Assembly (NCBI RefSeq): GCF_965662675.1
Contig: NZ_CBFIIK010000002.1
Coordinates: forward strand, 1 to 64,000
DNA length: 64,000 nucleotides
DNA from: Roseicyclus sp965662675
GTDB taxonomy: Bacteria; Pseudomonadota; Alphaproteobacteria; Rhodobacterales; Rhodobacteraceae
Direction of reading: 5' to 3'
Shown here: one piece after another, positions 10,850 to 19,459 of the stretch
Position numbering within the stretch: the first letter of the stretch is position 1
How the letters are laid out: every line of letters starts with the position of its first letter
The notes under the pieces: model-generated
Database searches by the model: none
What the model saw: only the letters and a program-made list of their open reading frames with translations
Told to the model about the DNA's origin: nothing
Translations under genes and position numbers: made by a program

Positions 10850-12784
10850 ATGACCGTCACCGCGACAGTGGCGTCCAATCTGGCGGATATGGCCGGGGCG
10901 GATGTGCGTTTGCGCCTTCGTCTTTTGGCGACGACGGATCTGCACGCGCATCTGTTCTCATATAATTATTACGCCAATCGCCCCGATGATGGGGTGGGCC
11001 TTGCGCGCTTGGCAGCGCCGATCATTCAAGCGCGTGGAGAAAGCACGAACTGCTTGCTGTTCGATAATGGCGACACGTTCCAAGGGGCGCCTTTGGGCGA
11101 TGCGGCGCTATCCGATCTGATGCCCGCCGCGCAAGCCCATCCGATGATCGCGGCGATGAATGGGTTGGGCTTTGATGCCGCCACATTGGGCAATCATGAT
11201 TTCGACTATGGCGTCGATGTGTTGGAACGGGTGATCTCAAAGGCCCGTTACCCGATCGTCTTGTCGAATGTGGTCAGGACGGGCGGTGATCCATTCGTGG
11301 CACCCCATGCCATCATCGAGCGCGGAATGATCGACAGCCAAGGTGCCTTGCGGATGCTGCGGATCGGCATCACCGGCGCGGTTCCGCCCCAAACCATGCA
11401 ATGGGTCCGGCCTCAACTTGCCGGTCGGTTGGAGATTGCCCCGATCCTGCCTGCCGTCGCCCATCAGGTGGCACAGATGCGCGCCGCCGGTGTCGATCTG
11501 GTGGTCGTGCTTGCCCATACCGGCCTTGGGGTCGAGAATGCGGCGCCTGAGGATGAGAATGTGGGGTTTGCGCTGGCGCAGCTTGCAGGTGTGGATGCCG
11601 TCATTGCCGGTCACACCCATCGTGTGTTTCCTTCATCCAACATGCCCAATGCGCCATGCGGTGCGGCGCCGATCGTGCAGCCGGGGTTTTTCGGGTCTCA
11701 TTTGGGCCAGATCGATCTTGAACTGCGGCCGCGCCAATCCCCGGCGCAGACCGGTGATACCCGCCAACAGTGGCAGGTGGCCAAGACCGCGGCCCGCCTG
11801 CGCGTGGCCGACGAGGTGGACGCCGGACAACGCTACGCGCTACGTCGCAGGCTTTACCACCTGCCCGCATTTCGGGCCGAAATGGCCCGTGGGCATCGCC
11901 TGACGCGGGCCTATTCCGCCCGTCCCCTGGGGCGCAGTGCGGTGCGGCTCGAGACCTATTTCAGCTTGTTGCGGCCATGCATGACCACCCAGTTGATCGC
12001 CGACGCGCAGCGTTTGGCGGTGGCGCCGATCATCGCGAATGATCCTGATTTGGCGGCACTTCCGCTGTTGTCTTGCACAACCCCGTTCAAGGCCGGAGGG
12101 CGCGGCGGCCCGGAGGCCTATTCCGATGTGCCGCAAGGTGCGCTTTTACTGCGCCACGCGGCCGATCTTTACCCATATTCGAATGGTCTGGCGCTCTTGC
12201 GCGCAACGGGTGCGCAGATCCGCGATTGGTTGGAGCGCGCGGCCGCCGCCTATCGCCAGATAATTCCCGTCACCGACCCAGATGCTCCGGCGCAGCCGAT
12301 GCTGGACCATGAATTCGCCAGTTACAATTTCGACCGCATGGATGGGTTGCGCTACAAGATCGACCTGCGCCAACCCGCCCGCACCAATGTCGATGGCGAC
12401 GAAATCCGCATAGGGCAGGGGCGTATCCGCGATCTATGCAAGCAATGCGGTGCGCCCGTCGGTGACGATGATGTCTTTCTCGTGGTCACCAATAGTTATC
12501 GGGCCGCCGGCGGCGGTCATTTCCCCGCAGCGGCACAATGCGAGACAGTCTATCTTTCATCCCATCCTGTGCGCGATGTGATTGCGGGCCATATTGCTGC
12601 GATGCGTGGTGCGGTCGCGCCAGCCATCAAGAGCGGTTTCAGCTTCACGCCCATGGGCGGCGTTCCCGTCATCTATGAAACCGGTCCCGGCGCGGCGATG
12701 CATCAAGAAAGGCTGGCGCAGCTGGGTCTGGTTTTCGACGGTGTCAGCGACACGGGTTTTGCGCGCTATATGCTCCGACTTTAG
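10850..12784 (+). CDS. cpdB: 2',3'-cyclic-nucleotide 2'-phosphodiesterase / 3'-nucleotidase (CpdB-like)
   Basis: A 644-aa two-domain phosphoesterase. The N-terminal metallophosphatase domain shows the dinuclear metal motifs LATTDLHAHL (about 24-33), DNGDTFQG, GNHDFDYG and the GHTH signature near residue 255; the C-terminal half is the substrate-binding 5'-nucleotidase domain (TNSYRAAGGGHFP). E. coli CpdB is periplasmic, but here I see no signal peptide after the ATG at 10850 or after the alternative ATG at 10808, so a cytoplasmic location or an unusual export route is possible. It may recycle 2',3'-cyclic nucleotides from RNA turnover. Confidence 0.85.
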   Translation: MTVTATVASNLADMAGADVRLRLRLLATTDLHAHLFSYNYYANRPDDGVGLARLAAPIIQARGESTNCLLFDNGDTFQGAPLGDAALSDLMPAAQAHPMIAAMNGLGFDAATLGNHDFDYGVDVLERVISKARYPIVLSNVVRTGGDPFVAPHAIIERGMIDSQGALRMLRIGITGAVPPQTMQWVRPQLAGRLEIAPILPAVAHQVAQMRAAGVDLVVVLAHTGLGVENAAPEDENVGFALAQLAGVDAVIAGHTHRVFPSSNMPNAPCGAAPIVQPGFFGSHLGQIDLELRPRQSPAQTGDTRQQWQVAKTAARLRVADEVDAGQRYALRRRLYHLPAFRAEMARGHRLTRAYSARPLGRSAVRLETYFSLLRPCMTTQLIADAQRLAVAPIIANDPDLAALPLLSCTTPFKAGGRGGPEAYSDVPQGALLLRHAADLYPYSNGLALLRATGAQIRDWLERAAAAYRQIIPVTDPDAPAQPMLDHEFASYNFDRMDGLRYKIDLRQPARTNVDGDEIRIGQGRIRDLCKQCGAPVGDDDVFLVVTNSYRAAGGGHFPAAAQCETVYLSSHPVRDVIAGHIAAMRGAVAPAIKSGFSFTPMGGVPVIYETGPGAAMHQERLAQLGLVFDGVSDTGFARYMLRL

Positions 12785-12910
12785 GCGATCGACCGCGTCC
12801 CGCTGAAAAAACTGGCAATTGATTTTCGGATCGCGCATGTTTTGGGCGTTAGTGTCGTAACAGTGCGCCGAGTCGGTTGACCTGGTTACGGCGCAGGGCT
12901 GTTGTGACGA

Positions 12911-12922
12911 TATTCGCGAATA
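12911..12922. promoter_or_regulatory. TATTCGCGAATA palindrome upstream of the ABC importer
   Basis: A perfect 12-bp inverted repeat lies 30 bases before the TTG start of the binding-protein gene. Its position between the preceding gene and the operon, and its symmetry, would suit an operator for a dimeric regulator. No specific family is assigned and chance is possible at this length. Confidence 0.3.
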
Positions 12923-12951
12923 ACGCGCTGCCAAGCCGAAGGAGAACTCGC

Positions 12952-13965
12952 TTGTTCCACCGTGCCATCCCCACACTCGCCGCCGCCTTGCTGGTCGCCG
13001 CCCCTGTCGCGGCACAAGAGACGGATATGAACTTCGCCCTCGACTGGCGGTTCGAAGGGCCCTCGGCCCCTTATTTCCTTGCTATCGACAACGGGCATTT
13101 CGCGGCGGCCGGCCTCGATGTTTCGGTCGTGGCGGGCGAAGGCTCGCTCGATGCGATCCCCAAGGTCGCCTCGGGCGCTTTCCCGATGGGCTTTGCCGAT
13201 ATCAACAGCCTCGTGCGCTTCCTCGATCAAAACCCCGGCGCGCCGGTGATCGCGGCGATGATGGTCTATGACAACCCGCCCTTCTCGATCGTGGGTCGCG
13301 TCAGCCAAGGCATTTCCGGCATCGAAGATCTCGAGGGTTCGACCCTCGGCGCGCCGCCGCCCGATGGCGCATGGGCGCAGTTCCCGATCCTTGCCGCGGT
13401 GAACGATATCGATGTCTCGACCATGACGATCGAGCCGGTGGGCTTCCCCACCCGTGAACCGATGCTGGCCGAAGGCAATGTCGATGCCGTGACCGGCTTC
13501 AACTTCTCGTCCTACCTGTCGCTGGCGCGTCTGGGCATCCCTGAGGATGACATCACGACAATCCTCTTCTCGGATCACGGCGTGGCGCTTTACGGCAACG
13601 CGGTCATCGTGAACACCGAGTTCGCCGCCGCCAACCCCGAGATCGTGACTGCCGCGCTTGGTGCCATCGCGATGGGTGTGAAGGATGCGATCGCCGACCC
13701 CGCAGCGGGTGCTGCCGCCGTCATCGCGCGCAACCCCGCAGGTGACGTCGCGCTGGAAACCCGCCGCCTCGAACTGGCGCTCGATGCCAATATCGTCACC
13801 GATTGGGTGCGCGCCAATGGCATGGGCGATATCGACCCGGCCCGCATGGATACCGCGATCGAGCAGCTGCGCTTGACCTATGAGTTCCAGAACGAGCCCG
13901 ACGCAGCACTTTACTTCACCAATGCCTATCTGCCCGAGGCATCGGTGCGGATGGTTGCGCAGTAA
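12952..13965 (+). CDS. ABC transporter substrate-binding protein (NMT1/SsuA-like)
   Basis: A 337-aa periplasmic binding protein. I place the start at the TTG at 12952, because GAAGGAGA (12938-12945) sits at ideal spacing and translation then opens with a clean signal peptide (FHRAIPTLAAALLVAAPVAA, cleavage before QE). An ATG at 12877 would put 25 charged residues in front. The mature protein begins with MNFALDWRFEGPSAPYFLA, typical of the NMT1/THI5-like group that binds sulfonates, nitrate or pyrimidine precursors. Substrate unknown. It is the first gene of a three-gene importer, and a strong hairpin follows it. Confidence 0.88.
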   Translation: MFHRAIPTLAAALLVAAPVAAQETDMNFALDWRFEGPSAPYFLAIDNGHFAAAGLDVSVVAGEGSLDAIPKVASGAFPMGFADINSLVRFLDQNPGAPVIAAMMVYDNPPFSIVGRVSQGISGIEDLEGSTLGAPPPDGAWAQFPILAAVNDIDVSTMTIEPVGFPTREPMLAEGNVDAVTGFNFSSYLSLARLGIPEDDITTILFSDHGVALYGNAVIVNTEFAAANPEIVTAALGAIAMGVKDAIADPAAGAAAVIARNPAGDVALETRRLELALDANIVTDWVRANGMGDIDPARMDTAIEQLRLTYEFQNEPDAALYFTNAYLPEASVRMVAQ

Positions 13966-13991
13966 CGGCGTTGAGCTGACGGAACGATACC

Positions 13992-14022
13992 GCCCGGGGC
14001 CCCTTTTTTGGTGGCCCCGGGC
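13992..14022 (+). terminator. hairpin between binding-protein and ATPase genes
   Basis: A perfect 10-bp stem, GCCCGGGGCC (13992-14001) pairing with GGCCCCGGGC (14013-14022) around an 11-base loop, is followed only by ATTTCATT, so it is a weak terminator. In binding-protein-dependent transporter operons such hairpins commonly stabilise the upstream mRNA and reduce read-through, giving more binding protein than membrane components. That role is inferred here from position and strength. Confidence 0.6.
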
Positions 14023-14049
14023 ATTTCATTGAGAAAGACGACCAAACAT

Positions 14050-14856
14050 ATGTCCGCCAATATGATCGAGTTGCGTGATGTCACGCATGCCTATCGGACC
14101 AAGGCCGGGCCACTGCCCGTTCTGGACCGCCTTTCCATCGAGATCCCGGAGAACAGCTTTTGCGCGGTCGTCGGCCCATCGGGTTGCGGCAAGTCCACGT
14201 TGACGCGGCTGGTATCTGGCTTGATGCGCCCCAATGAGGGCGAGGTCTGGCTGCATGGCCATCGTGTGACCAGCCCGCGCCCAACCGTGGGCATGGCGTT
14301 TCAGAACCCCGTTCTGCTGGAATGGCGCACGATCTTGCAAAACGTGCTTTTGCCTATGGAAATCGTCAAATCGCCCATGTCCAAGGCCCAGGCGACCGAA
14401 CGCGCGCATCATTTGCTCGATCTGGTGGGGCTGACGGGCTTTGCCGAAAAACGGCCCTCTGAACTGTCGGGCGGAATGCGCCAGCGCGCAAGCCTGTGCC
14501 GGTCGATCATCCACAAGCCCGATGTGTTGATCTTGGACGAGCCTTTCGGCGCGCTCGACGCGTTCACCCGCGAGGATCTGTGGTGCACGATGCATGATCT
14601 GCGCGCCCAAGAGCCCTTTACCTGCCTGCTCATCACCCATGATCTGCGCGAGAGCGTGTTTCTGGCCGACCAAGTCGTGGTGATGTCGGGCCGTCCTGCG
14701 CATGCGCAACATGTCATGCAGGTCGACCTGCCCGGCAAGCGTAGCCTTGATGACCTTTATTCCAAGAAAGCGGTCGATATGCTGGCCACGCTGCGCCACC
14801 AGATCCAAGTGGCCCAAGGCCGCACGGTCGACGAAACGGCAGAGGCAAAGGCATGA
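14050..14856 (+). CDS. ABC transporter ATP-binding protein (TauB/SsuB-like)
   Basis: A 268-aa ATPase with Walker A GPSGCGKSTL (near residue 43), the Q-loop at AFQNPVL, the ABC signature LSGGMRQRASL (about 140), Walker B VLILDEPFGALD and the switch His in LLITHDLRES. The last section matches the nitrate/sulfonate/taurine importer class. I use the ATG at 14050; 14008 would lie inside the preceding hairpin. Its stop overlaps the permease ATG (ATGA). It energises uptake together with the neighbouring binding protein and permease. Confidence 0.93.
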   Translation: MSANMIELRDVTHAYRTKAGPLPVLDRLSIEIPENSFCAVVGPSGCGKSTLTRLVSGLMRPNEGEVWLHGHRVTSPRPTVGMAFQNPVLLEWRTILQNVLLPMEIVKSPMSKAQATERAHHLLDLVGLTGFAEKRPSELSGGMRQRASLCRSIIHKPDVLILDEPFGALDAFTREDLWCTMHDLRAQEPFTCLLITHDLRESVFLADQVVVMSGRPAHAQHVMQVDLPGKRSLDDLYSKKAVDMLATLRHQIQVAQGRTVDETAEAKA

Positions 14857-15620
14857 ACGATACGCTCCGCAAAATTCTCGCCCCGCTCCTGTTCATCATC
14901 GGCATCTTGGCCTTTTGGGAATGGATCGTGTGGTACAAGCAATTGCCTGATTTCCGTATGGCCAGCCCATCGGACCTGATCCCGCGCTATGTGCGGTTTT
15001 GGGATCTGTTCCTGATCAAGTCTTGGGAAACGCTGTGGCGCACCGTGGCGGGCTTGGGCCTTGCCGTGATCTTCGGCACGTTGATCGGCATGGTCATGGG
15101 TTTCTCGCGTTTCGCGCGCGAAGGGCTTTACCCGATCCTTGTCGGCTTCAACGCCATTCCAAAGGCGACGGTCGTACCGATCGTGGCGCTGATGTTCGTG
15201 GGTCAGCATGATTTCAACACCGTGCTGATCGCCTTCATGATCTCGTTCTTCCCCATCGCGGTCTCGGTCTCGATCGGGCTTTCGACGCTGGAACCCGAAT
15301 ATCGCGACATCTTGCGCTCGCTTGGCGCGTCGAATTTCACCATCTTCTGGAAGATCGCGCTGCCCAAAACGCTGCCCGAGTTCTTCGGCGCGCTGAAGGT
15401 TGCGGTCACCTTGGCCTTCATCGGCACCAATCTGATGGAGATCGTCAGCCCGCATGGTCGTGGCCTTGGCGATCTGTTCGATTCGGGCCGGATCAGCGCC
15501 GATTACCCGCTGATGTTCGCCGTGCTTTTCGCGTTGGCGGCCCTTGGGATCGTGCTGTTCTACGTCGTGGTGTTCTTGGAGCGCATCTTTGCCGGCTGGG
15601 CCGAGCGCAATCCGGGCTGA
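14853..15620 (+). CDS. ABC transporter permease (TauC/SsuC-like)
   Basis: A 255-aa inner-membrane permease with about six hydrophobic segments. The binding-protein-dependent transport signature, the EAA loop that docks on the ATPase, is seen as LRSLGASNFTIFWKIALPKTLPEF (residues about 152-175, quoted in two overlapping parts: LRSLGASNFTIF and FWKIALPKTLPEF). It is translationally coupled to the ATPase gene and completes a three-gene importer. Family members carry taurine, alkanesulfonates, nitrate or hydroxymethylpyrimidine; I cannot choose among these. Confidence 0.92.
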   Translation: MNDTLRKILAPLLFIIGILAFWEWIVWYKQLPDFRMASPSDLIPRYVRFWDLFLIKSWETLWRTVAGLGLAVIFGTLIGMVMGFSRFAREGLYPILVGFNAIPKATVVPIVALMFVGQHDFNTVLIAFMISFFPIAVSVSIGLSTLEPEYRDILRSLGASNFTIFWKIALPKTLPEFFGALKVAVTLAFIGTNLMEIVSPHGRGLGDLFDSGRISADYPLMFAVLFALAALGIVLFYVVVFLERIFAGWAERNPG

Positions 15621-15713
15621 ACAAGATCTGCCGCCAAAGGGTGCGGCGCAGGCCAGAAAATGGGCACATTCCTTTGCGAGGATCGCTTGCGTGATCAAGT
15701 GGAGTGATTGTGC

Positions 15714-16577
15714 ATGCTGCGTCGCATTTTGATGCTTTCGGTTGGGATGGGCTTTTTGGCCTCGGTCGGCATCGCGCTGGTGCCGCTGTTGCCACGCGAT
15801 GGCGGCGTGATCGCTGCCGCATCGGAGGCACAGGCCGACCCAAGCATGAGCGCGCCAAAGGCCACCGATGCGCAGTCCGGCCGCTTCACGATCATCGAGC
15901 GCCCGGATCTGCGCCCCTTCATGCCGCGCAATCCCAGTTATGACAGCCCGCTGCTGGCCGGTGTCATGACGCATGAAACCAGGGATGGAATGACCCCGCG
16001 CCATTGGCAGATCTATGCGCCACAAAGCCAAGCTCCATCACCGCGACCTGTCATCTTGTTGTTCCACGGGGCCAATCGCGACGGCATGTCGATGATCCAT
16101 ATGTGGAAGCAAGTTGCCGATGCGCATGACCTTGTGTTGATCGGGCTGAACGCCCCGTCGGGGGGGTGGAATGTCACCAAAGCAGAAGGTCGTTACCTGC
16201 AAGCCGTGCTGGATCATGCCGCCGCTGAATATGCGATCGACCGGGGGCGGGTGTTCTTGTTCGGCCATTCCGCCGGATCGATCATGGCACAAGTGGTCGC
16301 CAACCGGGTGCATGGGCCATGGCGGGGTGTGGCGGGTCATGCGGGAACTGTGAACCCTGCCTGGCTTTCGCCCATTGCCGAGGCGCCGCCTGTTCGGCAC
16401 TATCTTGGCACGGCGGATCATATTTTTGGCGTGGATGAAGCAATCATGGCGGGTGAGATCGCGGCCAATGCCGGTCATGACCACCACCTTATCTTGGTCC
16501 CCGGCCACACGCATTGGTTCTATGTCGGCGGCCCGGCCTTTGCGGCGGATGCCTGGGCTTGGTTCGACACGCTGTAG
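15714..16577 (+). CDS. alpha/beta hydrolase, polyhydroxyalkanoate depolymerase/feruloyl esterase-like
   Basis: A 287-aa protein with an N-terminal hydrophobic segment (LMLSVGMGFLASVGIALVPLL) acting as a signal anchor or signal peptide, so it is probably exported. The catalytic domain shows an oxyanion-hole region PVILLFHGANRDG, the nucleophile elbow GHSAG with Ser186, and a C-terminal PGHTHWF His. This layout fits the LpqC/PHB-depolymerase-like esterase group; the substrate is not known. The ATG at 15714 is 9 bases after GGAG; a TTG two codons upstream is too close to that site. Confidence 0.8.
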   Translation: MLRRILMLSVGMGFLASVGIALVPLLPRDGGVIAAASEAQADPSMSAPKATDAQSGRFTIIERPDLRPFMPRNPSYDSPLLAGVMTHETRDGMTPRHWQIYAPQSQAPSPRPVILLFHGANRDGMSMIHMWKQVADAHDLVLIGLNAPSGGWNVTKAEGRYLQAVLDHAAAEYAIDRGRVFLFGHSAGSIMAQVVANRVHGPWRGVAGHAGTVNPAWLSPIAEAPPVRHYLGTADHIFGVDEAIMAGEIAANAGHDHHLILVPGHTHWFYVGGPAFAADAWAWFDTL

Positions 16578-16623
16578 CCGTTTACCACGCGTTTCTTGCA
16601 TCGCGCGGGTCGAACCACTATCT

Positions 16624-16729
16624 GGTGAGTCGAGAGGTTGGCGCGGGCAGGCGCCTCGCCAACCTGGTCAGGTCCGGAAGGAAGCAGCCACAACGAGCCC
16701 CGCTTGGGTCGATGTCCAGCCTCTCACCC
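16624..16729 (+). ncRNA. ffs: signal recognition particle RNA (4.5S, bacterial small type)
   Basis: The conserved SRP domain IV is unmistakable: CTGGTCAGGTCCGGAAGG (16664-16681) followed by AAGCAGCC, containing the GGAA tetraloop and the asymmetric loop bound by Ffh. The outer ends GGTGAG (16624-16629) and CTCACC (16723-16728) pair, closing an RNA of about 105 nt, the small type usual in Alphaproteobacteria. It binds Ffh to target membrane proteins to FtsY. Ends are estimated from the pairing. The place beside dnaX is as in Rhodobacter relatives. Confidence 0.93.
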
Positions 16730-16832
16730 AACGTATCGCGACGAAGGGGCGATGCGCGTAGGCCCTGCAGGGGCGTTTCACAGAAACGACCCTAAGAGGG
16801 CTACGGCGCTTGCGGCTCAACGGCCGGTCAGA

Positions 16833-17162
16833 TCACAAGGCCGAGACCAGCAGGTAGTTGAGGAAAATCCCCAGCAGGACCGACCCCATGAAATACAGGG
16901 TCGCGCCCTCCAGAAAGACGCGCCGCGCTTTGGTCAGGCCGTGGCGCTGCCATTGCCACAGCAAGATGCCGACCACCGCCGCAGGGATATGGAAGGTCGC
17001 GAAAATCGCGACGCTGCCGGTTCCAAGCGACGCGATCACACCCGACAGCCCACCACGCCAAAATGTCCCCGCGACCCAAAAGGCCAAGGCGCAAAGAGTC
17101 ATCGCCCAGAAAAACAGCGACATCAGGCGCAAGAGAAACGGGGATGCTTTATGCTCGCTCAT
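16833..17162 (-). CDS. small membrane protein, function unknown
   Basis: A 109-aa protein with three hydrophobic stretches (about residues 13-35, 46-68 and 85-107) and few charged residues, so a small inner-membrane protein. I recognise no family. The ATG at 17162 follows GAGGTCTCTTG; the TTG codon just before it is a worse start. It is divergent from dnaX and convergent with the SRP RNA gene. Continuous open frame, ribosome site and normal base use support a real gene. Confidence 0.65.
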   Translation of the reverse strand: MSEHKASPFLLRLMSLFFWAMTLCALAFWVAGTFWRGGLSGVIASLGTGSVAIFATFHIPAAVVGILLWQWQRHGLTKARRVFLEGATLYFMGSVLLGIFLNYLLVSAL

Positions 17163-17272
17163 CAAGAGACCTCGGATTGCTGTTTTCTGCTAGCACGATG
17201 ATGCACCGCTTCACCATGGACCTTGGCGCGCGGCTTCACTAGGTTTCACATCATCAACCAGCCCGAGGCACA

Positions 17273-19036
17273 ATGACCGAAACATCCGACACCGGCTACC
17301 AGGTTCTGGCGCGCAAGTATCGCCCGGCGACATTCGTCGACCTGATCGGTCAGGATGCAATGGTGCGCACGTTGAAAAACGCCTTTGCCGCCGACCGGAT
17401 CGCGCAGGCCTTCATGCTGACGGGGATTCGCGGCACCGGCAAGACGACGACCGCGCGGATCATCGCCAAGGGGCTGAACTGTATCGGGGCCGACGGCACG
17501 GGTGGGCCGACGACCGACCCTTGCGGTGTGTGCCAGAATTGCGTGGCGATCACCGAGGGGCGCCATGTCGACGTGATGGAGATGGACGCGGCCTCGAACA
17601 CCGGTGTGCAGAACATCCGCGATGCGATCATCGAAACGGTCAGCTACCGCGCGGCGCAAGCGCGCTACAAGATCTTCATCATCGACGAGGTTCACATGCT
17701 CTCGACCAGTGCGTTCAACGCGCTGCTCAAGACGCTGGAGGAACCCCCGCCACATGTGAAATTCCTCTTTGCCACGACAGAAATCCGCAAGGTGCCGGTC
17801 ACGGTTTTGTCGCGCTGCCAGCGCTTCGATCTGCGCCGGATCGAACCCGAGGTGATGATCGCCCATCTGCAAAAGGTGGCCAGCCTCGAGAATGCGCAGA
17901 TCGCCGAGGATGCGCTGGCGCTGATAACGCGGGCCGCCGAAGGGTCGGTGCGCGACGCCATGAGCCTTTTGGATCAGGCAATCGCGCATGGCGCGGGCGA
18001 GACGACGGCGATCCAAGTGCGCGCGATGCTGGGGCTGGCGGATCGGGGCAGGGTCTTGGACTTGTTCGAGGCGATCATGCGCGGCGATGCGGCGGGCGCC
18101 TTGAGCGAACTCGGCGGGCAGTATGCCGATGGGGCCGATCCCGTGGCCGTGCTGCGCGATCTGGCCGAGATCACGCATTGGCTTTCGGTGGTCAAGATCA
18201 CGCCCGAGGCTGCCGAAGACCCCACCATCGCCCCCGAGGAACGGATGCGTGGTCGCGCCTTGGCCGACCGCCTGCCGATGCGGGTGCTGACGCGGATGTG
18301 GCAAATGTTGCTCAAGGCCTTGGAAGAGGTGGCGCTTGCCCCCAACGCGATGATGGCCGCCGAAATGGCGGTGATCCGCCTGACCCATGTGGCTGATCTG
18401 CCCACCCCCGGCGATCTGGTGAAAAAGCTGCAATCGACCCCGTCCCCGTCGGGCGGGGGCGGTGGCGGCGCGCGTGGGGCGGCCCTTGCCCCCCAAGCCG
18501 CGCCACGGGCCCACATGCCTAGCCCGCGTGGTGGTGGCGGTGGCGCGCAGGCCGCGCTGCAACAGGCCCCCGGCCCGGACCTGTCGCTTTATCCAAGCTT
18601 TGCCAGTGTCGTGGCGCTGATCGAAGAGACCCGCGATATCAAGCTGTTGATCGAGGTGAAGACCTGCCTGCGCCTGATCAGCTACGCGCCGGGGCGGATG
18701 GAGTTTCAACTGACCGAGGATGCGCCGGGCGATCTGGTGCAGCGCCTCAAGCGCGCCTTGCAACTTGCCACTGGGGCCAATTGGATCATCTCGCTTGCCA
18801 ATGAGGGCGGTGCGCCGACGCTCGCCGAGCGTGACCAAGCCACCGCCGATGCCGCCAAGGCCGAGTTGGAGCGCCATCCCCTTTTGCAGGCGGTCAAATC
18901 GGCCTTTCCCAAAGCCCGTATCGCCGCCATTCGCACCCGCGCCGAGCTATTGGCCGCCGCGCAAGCCGAGGCGCTGCCGGAACTGCCCGACCCCGATGAT
19001 ATGCCCGAGGATTGGGACCCGTTCGAGGATGAATAG
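17273..19036 (+). CDS. dnaX: DNA polymerase III subunits gamma/tau
   Basis: A 587-aa clamp-loader ATPase. Walker A GIRGTGKTT is at 51-59, the zinc site is built from C residues in GLNC and DPCGVCQNC, and the Walker B DEVHMLS lies near 140, followed by the SRC motif in VTVLSRCQRFDL. After the AAA+ module comes a collar domain, then a Gly/Pro-rich linker with two SP-[S/R]-Gly5-6 tracts (about residues 390-425), then a tau-like C-terminal region. I found no A-rich slippery heptamer for a programmed frameshift, so a separate gamma product is not predicted. It heads dnaX-ybaB-recR. Confidence 0.96.
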   Translation: MTETSDTGYQVLARKYRPATFVDLIGQDAMVRTLKNAFAADRIAQAFMLTGIRGTGKTTTARIIAKGLNCIGADGTGGPTTDPCGVCQNCVAITEGRHVDVMEMDAASNTGVQNIRDAIIETVSYRAAQARYKIFIIDEVHMLSTSAFNALLKTLEEPPPHVKFLFATTEIRKVPVTVLSRCQRFDLRRIEPEVMIAHLQKVASLENAQIAEDALALITRAAEGSVRDAMSLLDQAIAHGAGETTAIQVRAMLGLADRGRVLDLFEAIMRGDAAGALSELGGQYADGADPVAVLRDLAEITHWLSVVKITPEAAEDPTIAPEERMRGRALADRLPMRVLTRMWQMLLKALEEVALAPNAMMAAEMAVIRLTHVADLPTPGDLVKKLQSTPSPSGGGGGGARGAALAPQAAPRAHMPSPRGGGGGAQAALQQAPGPDLSLYPSFASVVALIEETRDIKLLIEVKTCLRLISYAPGRMEFQLTEDAPGDLVQRLKRALQLATGANWIISLANEGGAPTLAERDQATADAAKAELERHPLLQAVKSAFPKARIAAIRTRAELLAAAQAEALPELPDPDDMPEDWDPFEDE

Positions 19037-19102
19037 CGCGCTTGTGGCAAGGATGCCGCCTGCGTATCTGTGATGCAAAATTGACCGATGGAGATGTGAT
19101 CG

Positions 19103-19456
19103 ATGCTTAAGGGTTTGGGCGGGCTTGGTGGTCTTGGCGACATGGCCAAGCTGATGAAACAGGCGCAAGAGATGCAGACCAAGATGGCGGAAATGCAAGA
19201 AAGCCTTGCATCGATGACCGTCGAGGGGCAATCGGGCGCAGGTCTGGTCAAGGCAAAAGCCACCGCCAAGGGTGAGTTGGTTGGCCTTGATATCGACCCC
19301 TCCATCTTCAATCAGGACGACAAGGAAGTGGTCGAAGATCTGATCTTGGCCGCGATCAAGGATGCCCAATCCAAGGCGCAGGAAAAAAGCCAAGAGGAAC
19401 TCGGCAAGCTGACCGAGGGGATGGGCCTTCCGCCCGGCATGAAACTGCCGTTCTGA
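19103..19456 (+). CDS. ybaB: YbaB/EbfC-family nucleoid-associated protein
   Basis: A 117-aa protein, the usual length. After a Gly-rich N-terminus (LKGLGGLGGLGDM) comes a long helix with the family pattern MAKLMKQAQEMQTKMAEMQ, then the beta-sheet core ending in DIDPSIF and a helix EDLILAAIKDAQSKA. YbaB dimers bind DNA and help organise the nucleoid; the gene lies between dnaX and recR in most bacteria. The recR GTG starts three bases after its stop, so the three are very probably one transcript. Confidence 0.95.
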   Translation: MLKGLGGLGGLGDMAKLMKQAQEMQTKMAEMQESLASMTVEGQSGAGLVKAKATAKGELVGLDIDPSIFNQDDKEVVEDLILAAIKDAQSKAQEKSQEELGKLTEGMGLPPGMKLPF

Positions 19457-19459
19457 ACC

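Noticed and set aside
12785..12951. Riboswitch before the NMT1-type importer (thiamine type)
   Set aside because: No CTGAGA/ACCTGA core or other thi-box elements were found; the region is short and unstructured apart from a small palindrome.
14757..16031. 424-codon minus-strand frame opposite the ABC permease and esterase
   Set aside because: Spans two plus-strand genes and an intergenic region; low-complexity charged composition.
18420..18440. Possible slippery site for a dnaX frameshift (AAAAAG near 18,421)
   Set aside because: Only five A precede G in this frame, not the A-AAA-AAG heptamer, and no downstream stem was apparent.
17246..18877. 543-codon open frame on the minus strand opposite dnaX
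   Set aside because: dnaX is certain from motifs, the antisense frame has no recognisable domain and is rich in His/Arg/Gly typical of mirrored GC-rich codons.
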